In this document: positions 21,489 to 31,146 of the stretch, in pieces
Layout of the letters: each line of letters begins with the position of its first letter
How positions within the stretch are numbered: the stretch's first letter is position 1
Origin: an uncultured Lachnospiraceae bacterium
GTDB lineage: Bacteria > Bacillota > Clostridia > Lachnospirales > Lachnospiraceae
DNA length: 64,000 nt
Assembly: GCA_947166015.1 (NCBI GenBank)
Contig: CAMVCQ010000001.1
Location: 18,997-82,996, forward strand
Direction: 5' to 3'
The notes under the pieces: model-generated
Database searches by the model: none
Told to the model about the DNA's origin: nothing
The model's input: only the letters and a program-made list of their open reading frames with translations
Position numbers and translations under genes: made by a program

Positions 21489-22022
21489 TCAATCTTCCTC
21501 CTTAAACTGCAATTCTCCGATGTATGTGAGATTGCGATACTTCTGCGCGTAGTCAAGTCCGTATCCTACCGCAAAATAATCCTCTATCTCGAATCCGACA
21601 TAGCGGATCTCCACATCCGTCACCCTTCTTGAAACTTTGTCAAGCAGAGTGCAGACATTAAATGTTTTGGGCTCTCTTTTCAAAAGCATGTTTTCTACAT
21701 ACTGAAGCGTTTTGCCCGTATCTATGATATCCTCGATGAGGAGGACATTTTTCCCGGTGATACTCTGCGTCAGATCGTGATTGAGTGTGATCACACCCTG
21801 ACTCGTAAGTCCGTCGCCGTAGCTTGACAGACTCAAAAAATCTATACTGACCGGCATAGTCAGGTATCGGGATAATTCGCAGGCAAAGTAAACTCCGCCC
21901 TTGAGCACGCACGCCAGATGAAGCTGTTTGTCCTTGTAATCTTCGTTGATAGCGTCAGCAAGCTCTTTTACCCTTTTGTGAATCTCCTCTTCAGTGATCC
22001 TTTTAATTATGATTTCCTTCAT
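21489..22022 (-). CDS. hpt: Hypoxanthine phosphoribosyltransferase
   Basis: PRPP motif VLLIEDIIDTGKTL; location between tilS and ftsH. Confidence 0.95.
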   Translation of the reverse strand: MKEIIIKRITEEEIHKRVKELADAINEDYKDKQLHLACVLKGGVYFACELSRYLTMPVSIDFLSLSSYGDGLTSQGVITLNHDLTQSITGKNVLLIEDIIDTGKTLQYVENMLLKREPKTFNVCTLLDKVSRRVTDVEIRYVGFEIEDYFAVGYGLDYAQKYRNLTYIGELQFKEED

Positions 22023-23412
22023 ATGCCACCTCTCCTACAGTCCATTTGATCTGTAATACGCTTTTCGTGCTTTCATCGATTTTGAATGTGTCGCTCAGTC
22101 TCTCCGGGAGAGCGCATATCACCAACGAGCCTGCCGAAAGCACCAGCTGTTTTGGTCTCTCATCCCGCGCCACCTTGGAGTCGATATAGTACCTTGACAG
22201 GAGTTTTTTGTCTCCTTCGGGACCTATCTCGAGATAATCTCCCTCTCTGGGATTTCGCAACACAATTTTCCCATCTATTCTATCATATTTTATGTGTTTC
22301 GTATAGTCTTTTCTTTCAAAATTTGAATTAAATTCTTTTGCATCTATGATCTCAGTCTCGAAAGCCCACGTTTTTCCGCTGTTTTCAACTGTTGTTTTGC
22401 CCGGTATGACAAGCTCTGTTTCTGTGATTCCTGCACCGGATGAGTCATCTTTTTTGATCACAAGCTCATCATACGACCGGATAGCTTTTACTCCAAGCGG
22501 TAAAGACACGCTTTTTCCGGTGTTTCCTTCACCTTCTATGAGCTTTTTTATCTCGGTGTAATGCGTCCTCGTCACATCCTTTGAACCGGGTATCACTGTT
22601 GACAAGGCTATTTTGATCATCTCGTGTTTTGTGACATCATCTTGCTTTTTGTATTCTGATACTATTATCCTATTGCCGTTTGCAAGGGCTTTTGCCTTAT
22701 TTTCAGCACTTTCCCTGAAGATCAACATATCCTCGGCAAGTGCGGCGATATGATCTGTCGCCCCGGGATAGATTTCTTCGGCGATCGGCATGATCTCAGC
22801 GCGTATCCTGTTTCTGGAGTGCTCGGATGATTGATTTGTGGAATCCTCTACATGCTCATATCCCAGCGATTCTAAATATCCTAAAATCTCTTTTTTTGTC
22901 GCAAACAACAGCGGCCGTATCCTGTTGTCGTTTTTCGGGCGGATTCCTGAGAGCCCTGCAGCCCCGGTCCCCCTGAGCAGATTCATAAGCACGGTTTCAG
23001 CCTGGTCGTCCTTGTGATGAGCAAGCGCTATCAGATCCGCATCTTCACTCTCGCAGACCTCCTCAAGCGCCCTGTACCTGAGTACCCTTGCCGCCTCCTC
23101 AAGTGTGAGCCCCTCATTTTTTGCATAACCGGGAGCATCAACCCTTTTGCAGATGTAGCTGACATTCATTTTTTGGGCTAATTCTTCCGAGAATCTCTCG
23201 TCCCTGTCAGCCTCATTCCCCCTTATCCCGTGATGGATGTGCACGACAACAAGCCTTGTGTCAAGCTTTTCTCTTGTGCGTGCGAGAAGCGCCAAAAGGG
23301 CGACGGAATCAGCGCCACCCGAAAGGCCGACGATGATCTTTTCACCGCCTTTTATCAATTCTTTTTCCTTGAGATATTGTAAAAAATCCTTCTCAAAAAT
23401 GTCCGCATTCAT
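22003..23412 (-). CDS. tilS: tRNA(Ile)-lysidine synthetase
   Basis: SGGADSVALL PP-loop, HHGIRGNEADRDERF, ALAHHKDDQAETVLMNLLRGTG. Confidence 0.95.
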   Translation of the reverse strand: MNADIFEKDFLQYLKEKELIKGGEKIIVGLSGGADSVALLALLARTREKLDTRLVVVHIHHGIRGNEADRDERFSEELAQKMNVSYICKRVDAPGYAKNEGLTLEEAARVLRYRALEEVCESEDADLIALAHHKDDQAETVLMNLLRGTGAAGLSGIRPKNDNRIRPLLFATKKEILGYLESLGYEHVEDSTNQSSEHSRNRIRAEIMPIAEEIYPGATDHIAALAEDMLIFRESAENKAKALANGNRIIVSEYKKQDDVTKHEMIKIALSTVIPGSKDVTRTHYTEIKKLIEGEGNTGKSVSLPLGVKAIRSYDELVIKKDDSSGAGITETELVIPGKTTVENSGKTWAFETEIIDAKEFNSNFERKDYTKHIKYDRIDGKIVLRNPREGDYLEIGPEGDKKLLSRYYIDSKVARDERPKQLVLSAGSLVICALPERLSDTFKIDESTKSVLQIKWTVGEVAYEGNHN

Positions 23413-23475
23413 CTTTTGTTCTTTGACCTCATACCGTACGCTTTGTTAAACATAAGCTGTTTTAACATAAAACAA

Positions 23476-23500
23476 CAGCGGACTTATTCGCTGTCCGCTG
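23476..23500 (-). terminator. Terminator hairpin overlapping the 3' end of the divIC-like gene
   Basis: Minus strand CAGCGGAC-AGCGAATAA-GTCCGCTG followed by TTGTTTT; the TAA stop lies in the loop. Confidence 0.65.
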
Positions 23501-23786
23501 CCTTAAATATTATTTCATCTTTATATGCTAATCCGAGTTTTTCTCTGGCTACATCCTCTATGTATTGGTCTGTTTTCATATAATCAGCTTTTTCCTGGAT
23601 CTCGGCTTTTTCCTCTTCGAGATTTTTCTTTTTGGCCTCGAGCTCCGCCTGCTCCGCCTGAAGCCTGTCACAGTTGGATGAAAGAGCGTATCCCTGCACC
23701 GCAAGGCTTGCTACAAATATCCCCACAAGCAAAACCACGAGATAGAGCCCTGTGTGGCGCTTATGTTTTCTATTCAGTTTTTTCAA
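23484..23786 (-). CDS. Septum formation initiator FtsB/DivIC family protein
   Basis: Short TM + coiled coil (LQAEQAELEAKKKNLEEEKAEIQEKADYMKTDQYIEDVAREKLGLAYKDEIIF); probable TTG start with GGAGGTGG RBS (track start 23813). Confidence 0.85.
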   Translation of the reverse strand: MKKLNRKHKRHTGLYLVVLLVGIFVASLAVQGYALSSNCDRLQAEQAELEAKKKNLEEEKAEIQEKADYMKTDQYIEDVAREKLGLAYKDEIIFKAADSE

Positions 23787-23928
23787 AACGCCACCTCCGA
23801 TCAAAAAACACAAACCTACAGACTAATTATAAGAAGTTTTAACATGTTTGTCAAGTAAAAAATCAGGTTTTTCAGCGTTTTTTGACGATTTCATTACTGT
23901 CATGGGTAACCAATCCATTCGGATGTGA

Positions 23929-24168
23929 CTATATTACCTTGTACATCTCAGCTGCTTCTTCCTTGCGAACAGTTTCCTCTACTCTTGTCACCTCGACCTT
24001 TGTTTTTTTGTCGCCGAATGTGATCTCTATCACATCCCCGGCCTTGACATCGTACGAAGCCCTGGCAACACGGTCATTTACGGATACTCTTCCGGCATCG
24101 CAAGCCTCATTGGCAACAGTCCTTCTTTTGATAAGCCTCGATACCTTCAGGTATTTGTCAAGCCTCAT
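23929..24168 (-). CDS. rqcP: S4-domain RNA-binding protein, RqcP/YabO-like
   Basis: MRLDKYLKVSRLIKRRTVANEACDAGRVSVNDR; RBS GGAGGAGAG upstream of 24168. Confidence 0.88.
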   Translation of the reverse strand: MRLDKYLKVSRLIKRRTVANEACDAGRVSVNDRVARASYDVKAGDVIEITFGDKKTKVEVTRVEETVRKEEAAEMYKVI

Positions 24169-24250
24169 GCTCTCTCCTCCTTTTTTCATCTAAAGCCTTT
24201 TCCGTGATGTGCGGATACCGGCTTCATTATGTACTTTCGGATATTTCTCA

Positions 24251-24287
24251 AAAAAATAAACCCTCCGACCAAAGCGCCGAAGGGTTT
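24251..24287 (-). terminator. Rho-independent terminator of hup
   Basis: Minus strand AAACCCTTCGGCGCTTTGGTCGGAGGGTTT followed by ATTTTTTT. Confidence 0.85.
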
Positions 24288-24306
24288 AGCATAAACATTA
24301 ACAAAA

Positions 24307-24585
24307 TTATTTCTTGTTAACAGCCTCTTTAAGTGCTTTACCAGCCTTAAATTTAGGAGCTTTTGAAGCAGCAATCTTCATAGGCTGCTTTGTAAGCGGA
24401 TTAACACCCTCTCTTGCTGCACGCTTAACTACCTCAAATGTACCAAAGCCTACAAGCTGAACTTTTCCACCCTTTTTAAGCTCTTTTGTAACTGCATCGA
24501 TAAATGCCTTCAGTGCTCCCTCAGCGTCTTTCTTGCTCAAACCTGCCTGGTTTGCAATTGCTGCAACTAATTCTGTCTTGTTCAT
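24307..24585 (-). CDS. hup: HU family DNA-binding protein
   Basis: MNKTELVAAIANQAGLSKKDAEGALKAFIDAVTKELKKGGKVQLVGFGTFEV...NPLTKQPMKIAASKAPKFKAGKALKEAV. Confidence 0.96.
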   Translation of the reverse strand: MNKTELVAAIANQAGLSKKDAEGALKAFIDAVTKELKKGGKVQLVGFGTFEVVKRAAREGVNPLTKQPMKIAASKAPKFKAGKALKEAVNKK

Positions 24586-24678
24586 GGATATAGTCCTCCT
24601 CGACATAAAAGTTATTTTTTCTGTTCAATTCGTAATATGTTAAGAAGATATTACGGACCGAACTCACTTACAGATATA

Positions 24679-24707
24679 TTTATACGCCATTTTTCGGCAT
24701 TTGTCAA
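24679..24707 (-). promoter_or_regulatory. sigma-A promoter of hup
   Basis: Minus strand TTGACA-17-TATAAA. Confidence 0.7.
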
Positions 24708-24725
24708 GGTTTTTTACAGAATTAT

Positions 24726-24754
24726 TTGCATTTTTTTCAATTCTGTAATAAAAT
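24726..24754 (+). promoter_or_regulatory. sigma-A promoter of purC
   Basis: TTGCAT-17-TAAAAT, upstream of GGAGG and the ATG at 24810. Confidence 0.6.
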
Positions 24755-24809
24755 ATAGCATGTTTCTTAATGTAGTGTTACATAATAATGTATTTCAGGA
24801 GGATAAAAA

Positions 24810-25688
24810 ATGAGTAATGAACTCAAACCCATCGCTGAGGGAAAGGTCCGCGAGATCTACGACGGCGGTGATACACTGATAATGGTTTGTACCGATCGCA
24901 TCAGCTGTTTTGATGTGATCCTCGGAAACGAGATCGTAAACAAAGGACGCGTTCTCACACAGATGTCGAAATTCTGGTTTGACTATACAAAGGATCTGTG
25001 CCCGAACCATATGGTTTCGGTCGACACAAACGATATGCCTGAGTTTTTCCACGACAAAAAGTTCGAGGGACGCTCTATGATGTGCAAAAAGCTCAAAATG
25101 CTTCCTATAGAGTGTATCGTTCGAGGCTACATCACCGGAAGCGGCTGGGCAAGCTATCAGAAAACCGGCAAGGTCTGTGGTATAACCCTTCCCGAGGGGC
25201 TCAAGGAATCAGATAAGCTTCCTGAACCTATCTACACGCCTTCGACCAAGGCTGAGATCGGTGAGCACGATGAGAACATTTCTTTTGAACAGAGTATCGA
25301 CCATCTCGAGGCAGCCTTCCCGGGCAAAGGACGCGAGTACGCTGAGAAGCTTCGTGACCTCACGATAGGTCTCTATAAAAAATGTGCCGATTACGCATAT
25401 ACAAAAGGTATCATCATAGCTGACACTAAATTTGAGTTCGGACTTGATGATAACGGAAATATTGTACTTGCAGACGAGATGCTCACACCTGATTCATCAC
25501 GTTTCTGGCCTCTTGACGGATATGAGCCCGGACATTCACAGCCTTCTTTTGACAAGCAGCTTGCCCGTGACTGGCTGAAAGCTAACGAAGGAAAGCATGA
25601 CTGGTCTCTGCCTGAGGACATCGCTCAAAAGACTATTGAAATCTACCTTGACGGATACAAGAGGATCACCGGAAAGGATCTTTTGTAG
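24810..25688 (+). CDS. purC: Phosphoribosylaminoimidazole-succinocarboxamide synthase
   Basis: EGKVREIYDGGDTLIMVCTDRISCFDV..., ECIVRGYITGSGW, IIADTKFEFG. Confidence 0.96.
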   Translation: MSNELKPIAEGKVREIYDGGDTLIMVCTDRISCFDVILGNEIVNKGRVLTQMSKFWFDYTKDLCPNHMVSVDTNDMPEFFHDKKFEGRSMMCKKLKMLPIECIVRGYITGSGWASYQKTGKVCGITLPEGLKESDKLPEPIYTPSTKAEIGEHDENISFEQSIDHLEAAFPGKGREYAEKLRDLTIGLYKKCADYAYTKGIIIADTKFEFGLDDNGNIVLADEMLTPDSSRFWPLDGYEPGHSQPSFDKQLARDWLKANEGKHDWSLPEDIAQKTIEIYLDGYKRITGKDLL

Positions 25689-25698
25689 GAGGATCACT

Positions 25699-27780
25699 AT
25701 GGGCACAAAAAAAATGAGGAATTCGCTCAGAAGCTACCTTAAGTGGCCCTTAATTCTGGGTCTGCTTCTGATAGTACTAAATATACATATATACACTCTC
25801 AACATAACGATCGGCATATATGTATCTGTTTATACTTGCGTTTTCTACATTTTGGCGTTTTTGCTCTACTTCGCAAAACGTCGCTCGATTACTAAAAATA
25901 TAATAAGCTACGCTGTAAAGTTTTCAGAAGCCTCCCATAACATCGCCGATACAATGGAGATTCCTATATGTATCATCTCCGGCGATCTGGCGTGTCTATG
26001 GAACAACAACAAATTTGAAGAGCTTTTTTCATCTCAGTTCAGCAGCGATTTTACAATAACCGATGCAGTACCTGAGATCACTGAAAAAACTATGCCCACC
26101 GCGGAGAATCCGGTTGGACATGTTCATTTTTCAAGCAACGATTTTTCATACCACGCCATCATCAAATACTTAGAGCTTGACAAGGATGACGAATCAAAGA
26201 TATTTAACAAAAAAAATAAGAATGCGATCATTCCTAAAAAGCTCGAAAATAACATTTTCATAATATATATGTACGATGAGACCGATTTCATCCGTGTTCA
26301 AAAAGAAAACTTCGAACAGCGTTTGGATGTGGGACTTTTGTACATAGATAATTATGAAGAGAGTATCGAAAACGCTGACGATGTCCGCAAAGCTATGCTG
26401 GTGGCAATGATCGACAGCAATATCACCAAGTACCTGCTCGAATACGATGCCATCATCAGAAAGCTTGAAAAAGATAAATACATTTTCATGATCCAGCACA
26501 AGTATCTGTCAATGATGCAGGCCGATAAATTCTCAATCCTTGAGGATATCAAGGCTATAAACGCCGCAAATGCTGACGAGACCAATGTCACAATTTCAAT
26601 CGGTATCGGATCTCAGACAGAAACATACAGAAAAAGGCAGGATTACGCGAGAAGTGCCATCGATCTGGCGCTCGGACGCGGCGGCGACCAGGTTGTCATC
26701 AAAACCAAGGACAATACACTCTACTATGGAGGAAAGAGCGTCGAGCAGGAGAAAAACACCCGCGTAAAAGCCCGTGTAAAAGCGCACGCACTTCGCGACT
26801 CCATAGAGTTGAGCGACAGAGTGATAATAATGGGACACCATATGCCCGATGTCGATGTGCTCGGAAGCGCGCTCGGCATCTATCGTATAGCAGCCGACCT
26901 CGGGAAAAATGCCCGAATCGTGGTGGGTTCCGTATCAACTGCACTTGCCCCGCTCATAGATCTTTTCAAAAACAACAGCGAGTACCCCTCCGACCTGTTT
27001 TTGTCGCAGGGACAGGCTGAAGAGTATGTCGGCAACGGCGCAGGCGTCCTGCTTGTAATTGTTGATGTAAACAGACCTTCAAGGACCGACGCTCCGGAGC
27101 TTATCGAAAGAGCTTCGACAGTGGTTGTGATCGATCACCACAGACAGACCGACGAGGTAGTCAAAAACGCAACTCTCTCATATGTGGAGCCGTTTGCCTC
27201 ATCAGCCTGCGAGATGGTAGCAGAGATCGTCCAATACTCCGGAGAAGAGGTACGACTGCGTACACTGGAAGCGGATGCGCTATACTCCGGTATCATGGTC
27301 GATACAAACAACTTTATGAACAAACCCGGTGTCAGGACATTTGAGGCGGTCGCATTTTTGAGAAGATGCGGTGCCGAGATCATGCGTATCAGAAAAATGT
27401 TCCGAACGGATATAAGAGAATACAAAATCCAGGCAGAAGCAGTCAGAAACATGCACCTGTTTATGGACTCCTACGCGATCGCACCTTGTCATATAGAGGG
27501 CTTCCCCGACCCAACTATCGTCGGATCAAAGATCGCCAACACATTTTTGGATATCCAGGGTGTCAAAGCGTCATTTGTGCTGACTCCGTATGACAAAAAG
27601 ATCTACATCAGTGCAAGGTCCATAGATGAGCTCAATGTGCAATTGGTTATGGAAAGGCTCGGTGGCGGAGGGCATATAAATATGGCCGGCGCACAGCTGA
27701 GTGACTGTACTCTCGAGGAGGGTGCCCAGATGATAAAAGATGTTCTGCTTGAAATGAAAAAGGATGGTGAGATAGATTGA
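25699..27780 (+). CDS. gdpP: GdpP-type DHH phosphodiesterase (cyclic-di-AMP)
   Basis: Two N-terminal TM, degenerate GGDEF, DHH motif VVVIDHHRQ and DHHA1 GGGGHINMAGAQ; ATG after AGGAGG (track start 25597 is inside purC). Confidence 0.9.
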   Translation: MGTKKMRNSLRSYLKWPLILGLLLIVLNIHIYTLNITIGIYVSVYTCVFYILAFLLYFAKRRSITKNIISYAVKFSEASHNIADTMEIPICIISGDLACLWNNNKFEELFSSQFSSDFTITDAVPEITEKTMPTAENPVGHVHFSSNDFSYHAIIKYLELDKDDESKIFNKKNKNAIIPKKLENNIFIIYMYDETDFIRVQKENFEQRLDVGLLYIDNYEESIENADDVRKAMLVAMIDSNITKYLLEYDAIIRKLEKDKYIFMIQHKYLSMMQADKFSILEDIKAINAANADETNVTISIGIGSQTETYRKRQDYARSAIDLALGRGGDQVVIKTKDNTLYYGGKSVEQEKNTRVKARVKAHALRDSIELSDRVIIMGHHMPDVDVLGSALGIYRIAADLGKNARIVVGSVSTALAPLIDLFKNNSEYPSDLFLSQGQAEEYVGNGAGVLLVIVDVNRPSRTDAPELIERASTVVVIDHHRQTDEVVKNATLSYVEPFASSACEMVAEIVQYSGEEVRLRTLEADALYSGIMVDTNNFMNKPGVRTFEAVAFLRRCGAEIMRIRKMFRTDIREYKIQAEAVRNMHLFMDSYAIAPCHIEGFPDPTIVGSKIANTFLDIQGVKASFVLTPYDKKIYISARSIDELNVQLVMERLGGGGHINMAGAQLSDCTLEEGAQMIKDVLLEMKKDGEID

Positions 27781-28226
27781 AAGTAATACTGTTTGAGGAT
27801 GTCAAATCCCTTGGAAAAAAAGATGATATCGTGGATGTAAGTGACGGATATGCCAAAAATTTCATCCTGAAAAAAAAGCTTGGAGCAGAAGCTACTCCAA
27901 AAGCACTCAATGACCTCAAGCTCAAAAAACAAAATGAGGACAAAGTAGCTGCTGAAAAGCTTGAACAGGCAAAAGAATTCGCCTCACGCATAGCCGAGTC
28001 CTCCGTAGAGGTACACATCAAAGCCGGTGCAGACGGAAAAGCTTTTGGTGCCGTATCCACAAAGGAAATCGCTCAGGCCGCAAAAGAGCAGCTTGATTTT
28101 GATATTGACAAGAAAAAACTTGTCCTCAAAGACCACATAAAAAGTCTGGGAACCTATATGGTACCGGTCAAACTCCATCCGAAAGTTACGGCGGAATTGA
28201 AGGTTATAGTGAAGGACAAAAGCTGA
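27777..28226 (+). CDS. rplI: 50S ribosomal protein L9
   Basis: MKVILFEDVKSLGKKDDIVDVSDGYAKNFILKK; TTG start overlapping the gdpP stop (TTGA). Confidence 0.96.
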   Translation: MKVILFEDVKSLGKKDDIVDVSDGYAKNFILKKKLGAEATPKALNDLKLKKQNEDKVAAEKLEQAKEFASRIAESSVEVHIKAGADGKAFGAVSTKEIAQAAKEQLDFDIDKKKLVLKDHIKSLGTYMVPVKLHPKVTAELKVIVKDKS

Positions 28227-28268
28227 TAAACAATAATTCATTTTTCTATGATGCCGAGGATATATGAT

Positions 28269-29627
28269 ATGGAAGAAGAAGCAATAAGCCGGAGAATGAT
28301 GCCGCACAATATAGAAGCCGAGCAGTCTGTGGTCGGCTCTATGCTGCTTGATGCGGAGGCGGTAGCTATCGCCTGCGACTCGCTGACACAAGATGATTTC
28401 TATGACAGACGCTGTCGGTTTATATTTAGCGCGCTTGCGGGAATGTACAAAGACGGCCAGGACAACGACCTCATCACTCTGTCTGAGCGCCTCAAGGACG
28501 AGGGCGCACCGGAGGAGATCAGAGGACTTGACAGCCTGAAAAGCATACTCAGCGTCGTTCCTACATCCGCAAATATCAAGCAATACGTGCAGATCGTGCG
28601 TGACAAATCCTACGCAAGAAGGATAATCCACACCTCTGAGGAGGTCATAAACCGCGGTTACACGGATACCTCAGACGCCGCATCTCTCATCGAGAACGCG
28701 GAGAGCGAGATATTTAGGCTGTCTCAGGCGTACAACTCGAGCAAAGCCGAACAGAGTGATATCAGAAAAATAATGATAAACACCGTCAAAAGTATCGAGT
28801 CAGCTGCAGCGTCCGGCGGAAGCGTCACCGGTATACCGACGGGGTTTACCGACCTCGACTACAGGATCGCAGGCCTACAGCCATCAGACCTGATTCTGAT
28901 AGCTGCCAGACCGTCTATGGGAAAAACGGCATTTGCGCTTAATATAGCCGAGTTTGCCGCAATAAAGAAAAATATCCCGACCGCGATATTTAGTCTCGAG
29001 ATGTCAGCAGAGCTTTTGGCGAAGCGACTTATTTCAATGAATTCACACGTTGACTCGCAAAAGATCCGTACCGGACAGCTAAGCATTGACGAATGGGGCA
29101 AGATTGCCGAGAGCGCAAGCATTTTTGCGAATTCAAAGCTATATATAGATGATACGGGCGGGATCAGCCTGACACAGCTGCGTACCAAATGCCGTAAGCT
29201 GAAAGCCCAGTTTGGCGTAAAGCTCATTTTTATCGACTATCTGCAGCTGATGAGTGGAGATGATGGTGGAGCAAAGATCAATTCCCGTCAGGAGGAAATC
29301 TCGAGGATATCCCGTGGTCTCAAGCAGATCGCTCGTGAAGTAGAGTGTCCGATTGTTGCGCTGTCGCAGCTTTCCCGTGCGCCTGAGGCCAGAAACGACA
29401 AACGCCCGATGCTATCTGACCTGCGTGAATCAGGAGCTATAGAGCAGGATGCCGACGTTGTTATGTTTTTGTACAGGGATGATTACTACAACAAGGATAA
29501 TTCCGAGGAAAAAGGCATCACTGAGATCATCATCGGTAAACAGAGAAACGGTCCGACCTGCACCGTCAAGCTCAGATGGCTTGCTGAACTTACAAAATTT
29601 GCCAATCTTGAGCGCAGCAGGGACTAA
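28269..29627 (+). CDS. dnaB: Replicative DNA helicase DnaB
   Basis: MPHNIEAEQSVVGSML, ARPSMGKTAFALNIA, FIDYLQLM, RESGAIEQDADVVMFLYR. Confidence 0.96.
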   Translation: MEEEAISRRMMPHNIEAEQSVVGSMLLDAEAVAIACDSLTQDDFYDRRCRFIFSALAGMYKDGQDNDLITLSERLKDEGAPEEIRGLDSLKSILSVVPTSANIKQYVQIVRDKSYARRIIHTSEEVINRGYTDTSDAASLIENAESEIFRLSQAYNSSKAEQSDIRKIMINTVKSIESAAASGGSVTGIPTGFTDLDYRIAGLQPSDLILIAARPSMGKTAFALNIAEFAAIKKNIPTAIFSLEMSAELLAKRLISMNSHVDSQKIRTGQLSIDEWGKIAESASIFANSKLYIDDTGGISLTQLRTKCRKLKAQFGVKLIFIDYLQLMSGDDGGAKINSRQEEISRISRGLKQIAREVECPIVALSQLSRAPEARNDKRPMLSDLRESGAIEQDADVVMFLYRDDYYNKDNSEEKGITEIIIGKQRNGPTCTVKLRWLAELTKFANLERSRD

Positions 29628-29653
29628 ACAAACAGAAAAAAATCAAAAACTAC

Positions 29654-29682
29654 TTGCATAAATCCAAAAGATATGGTATTAT
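29654..29682 (+). promoter_or_regulatory. Promoter of the tRNA-Cys transcript
   Basis: TTGCAT-17-TATTAT. Confidence 0.65.
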
Positions 29683-29690
29683 ATGACTTG

Positions 29691-29755
29691 CTGTGGTCGG
29701 GATACAATATCCACGTGCTTGCTTTGTATCCGATGCATCGCATCAGACCCGGCAG
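29691..29755 (+). ncRNA. Predicted structured 5' leader (three-way junction) upstream of tRNA-Cys
   Basis: GGTC(95-98)/GACC(46-49) closing stem, GGATACAA(29700-07)/TTGTATCC(29724-31), GATGC(29732-36)/GCATC(29740-44); flanking CTG/CAG. Confidence 0.4.
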
Positions 29756-29765
29756 TTTCATATAA

Positions 29766-29836
29766 GGCGACTTAGCCAAGTGGTAAGGCATGGGACTGCA
29801 ACTCCCTGACCGCCGGTTCAAATCCGGCAGTCGCCT
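29766..29836 (+). tRNA. tRNA-Cys (anticodon GCA)
   Basis: GGCGACT/AGTCGCC acceptor stem, GCC..GGC D-arm, CTGCAAC anticodon loop, GCCGG-TTCAAAT-CCGGC T-arm; CCA not encoded. Confidence 0.95.
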
Positions 29837-29849
29837 TTACCAAAAAAAG

Positions 29850-29877
29850 ATCACCCTGAGATGGGTGATTTTTTTTA
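29850..29877 (+). terminator. Terminator of tRNA-Cys
   Basis: ATCACCC-TGAGAT-GGGTGAT followed by a T tract. Confidence 0.85.
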
Positions 29878-31146
29878 CTGTGTTTTTTTGTCAATATAAT
29901 TCGAATGAAATTTCGAGTATACGATCTTTTGGCTTGTATACAGGCCTGAATATCCGGAAAACGTATACGCTATCGCGATAGCTATCAGGAAATACAGACT
30001 CGCATTGAATCCGAAAAGCTCCATACATATGATGAACGAGGTGACCGGACAGTTTGTAACGCCGCAAAAAACAGCTCCCATCCCGATCGCTGCACACATG
30101 TCCGGCTCAAATCCTATCAGGTTGCCATACATGCTTCCAAGCGACGCTCCTATGAAAAATGAAGGAACGATCTCACCGCCCTTGTAACCGGCTATGATCG
30201 AAAGCACCGTAAATGCTATTTTTATCACAAATCCAAACGGATGAGGGTGACCTGCCACACACTGCTTTATGTAATCGACTCCTGCGCCGTTATAGGTCTG
30301 ATCTCCAACCGCGAAAAACAATCCCAGTACAAGAGCACCGAGGATCGCAGCACGCAGATACCTGTTCTTGATGATCCTTTTTGCAAACTCCTCGCCGTGT
30401 CTGAGCGCCATACAAAACAAAATAGACACGATCGCACAGGCAAAGGCAAGCCCGGCAACCTTAAGCGCCGATATTCCTTCAAATCCCGGTATTTTTCCTA
30501 TATCGTAAAACGGCGAAAACGCCCCCAGATATCTGGCCACTCCTCTCGCCACATAGGCAGAGAGCACACAGGGTAAAAGCGCTGAATAATGCATTATCCC
30601 GACACTCACGACCTCAAGCGAGAAAAAAGCCGCCGCCATCGGTGTCCCGAAAAGTGCAGAAAACATAGCGGACATACCGATCATTGTAAGGGTCTTTTTT
30701 TCCTCCTTTGATAGTGAGAAAAATCGTCCCATATAGTTTCCGACCGATCCGCCTATCTGCAGTGCCGCTCCCTCTCGTCCGACTGACGCACCCACTAAGT
30801 GCGAAAAAATAGTCGAGACAAACATAAGCAGCGACATCCTCAGCGGTACATCCTTGTCGGACTGTATTGATGCCAAAACCAGGTTGGTTCCTTTGTCATC
30901 GTCCTCGTGCAACACATGATACAACAAAAGGATCAGTACGGCACCTACAGGCAGCAGGAGCATCACATACCAATGCCCCTCTCTGAACTCAGTAACCGCA
31001 ACGATCCCATGGTAAAAAACGGCACCCAGCCCTCCGAGTACCGTTCCCATAAAAAGAGCGAAGACGACAGCTCTTGCTATCGTCGCCACACGCTCTTTTA
31101 AATGATCTGCTTTATGCTTAAGATAATTACTCTTCGTCTCCTTCAT
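29875..31146 (-). CDS. clcA: ClC-family voltage-gated chloride channel/antiporter
   Basis: [36 protein letters not shown], multiple TM. Confidence 0.9.
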   Translation of the reverse strand: MKETKSNYLKHKADHLKERVATIARAVVFALFMGTVLGGLGAVFYHGIVAVTEFREGHWYVMLLLPVGAVLILLLYHVLHEDDDKGTNLVLASIQSDKDVPLRMSLLMFVSTIFSHLVGASVGREGAALQIGGSVGNYMGRFFSLSKEEKKTLTMIGMSAMFSALFGTPMAAAFFSLEVVSVGIMHYSALLPCVLSAYVARGVARYLGAFSPFYDIGKIPGFEGISALKVAGLAFACAIVSILFCMALRHGEEFAKRIIKNRYLRAAILGALVLGLFFAVGDQTYNGAGVDYIKQCVAGHPHPFGFVIKIAFTVLSIIAGYKGGEIVPSFFIGASLGSMYGNLIGFEPDMCAAIGMGAVFCGVTNCPVTSFIICMELFGFNASLYFLIAIAIAYTFSGYSGLYTSQKIVYSKFHSNYIDKKTQ

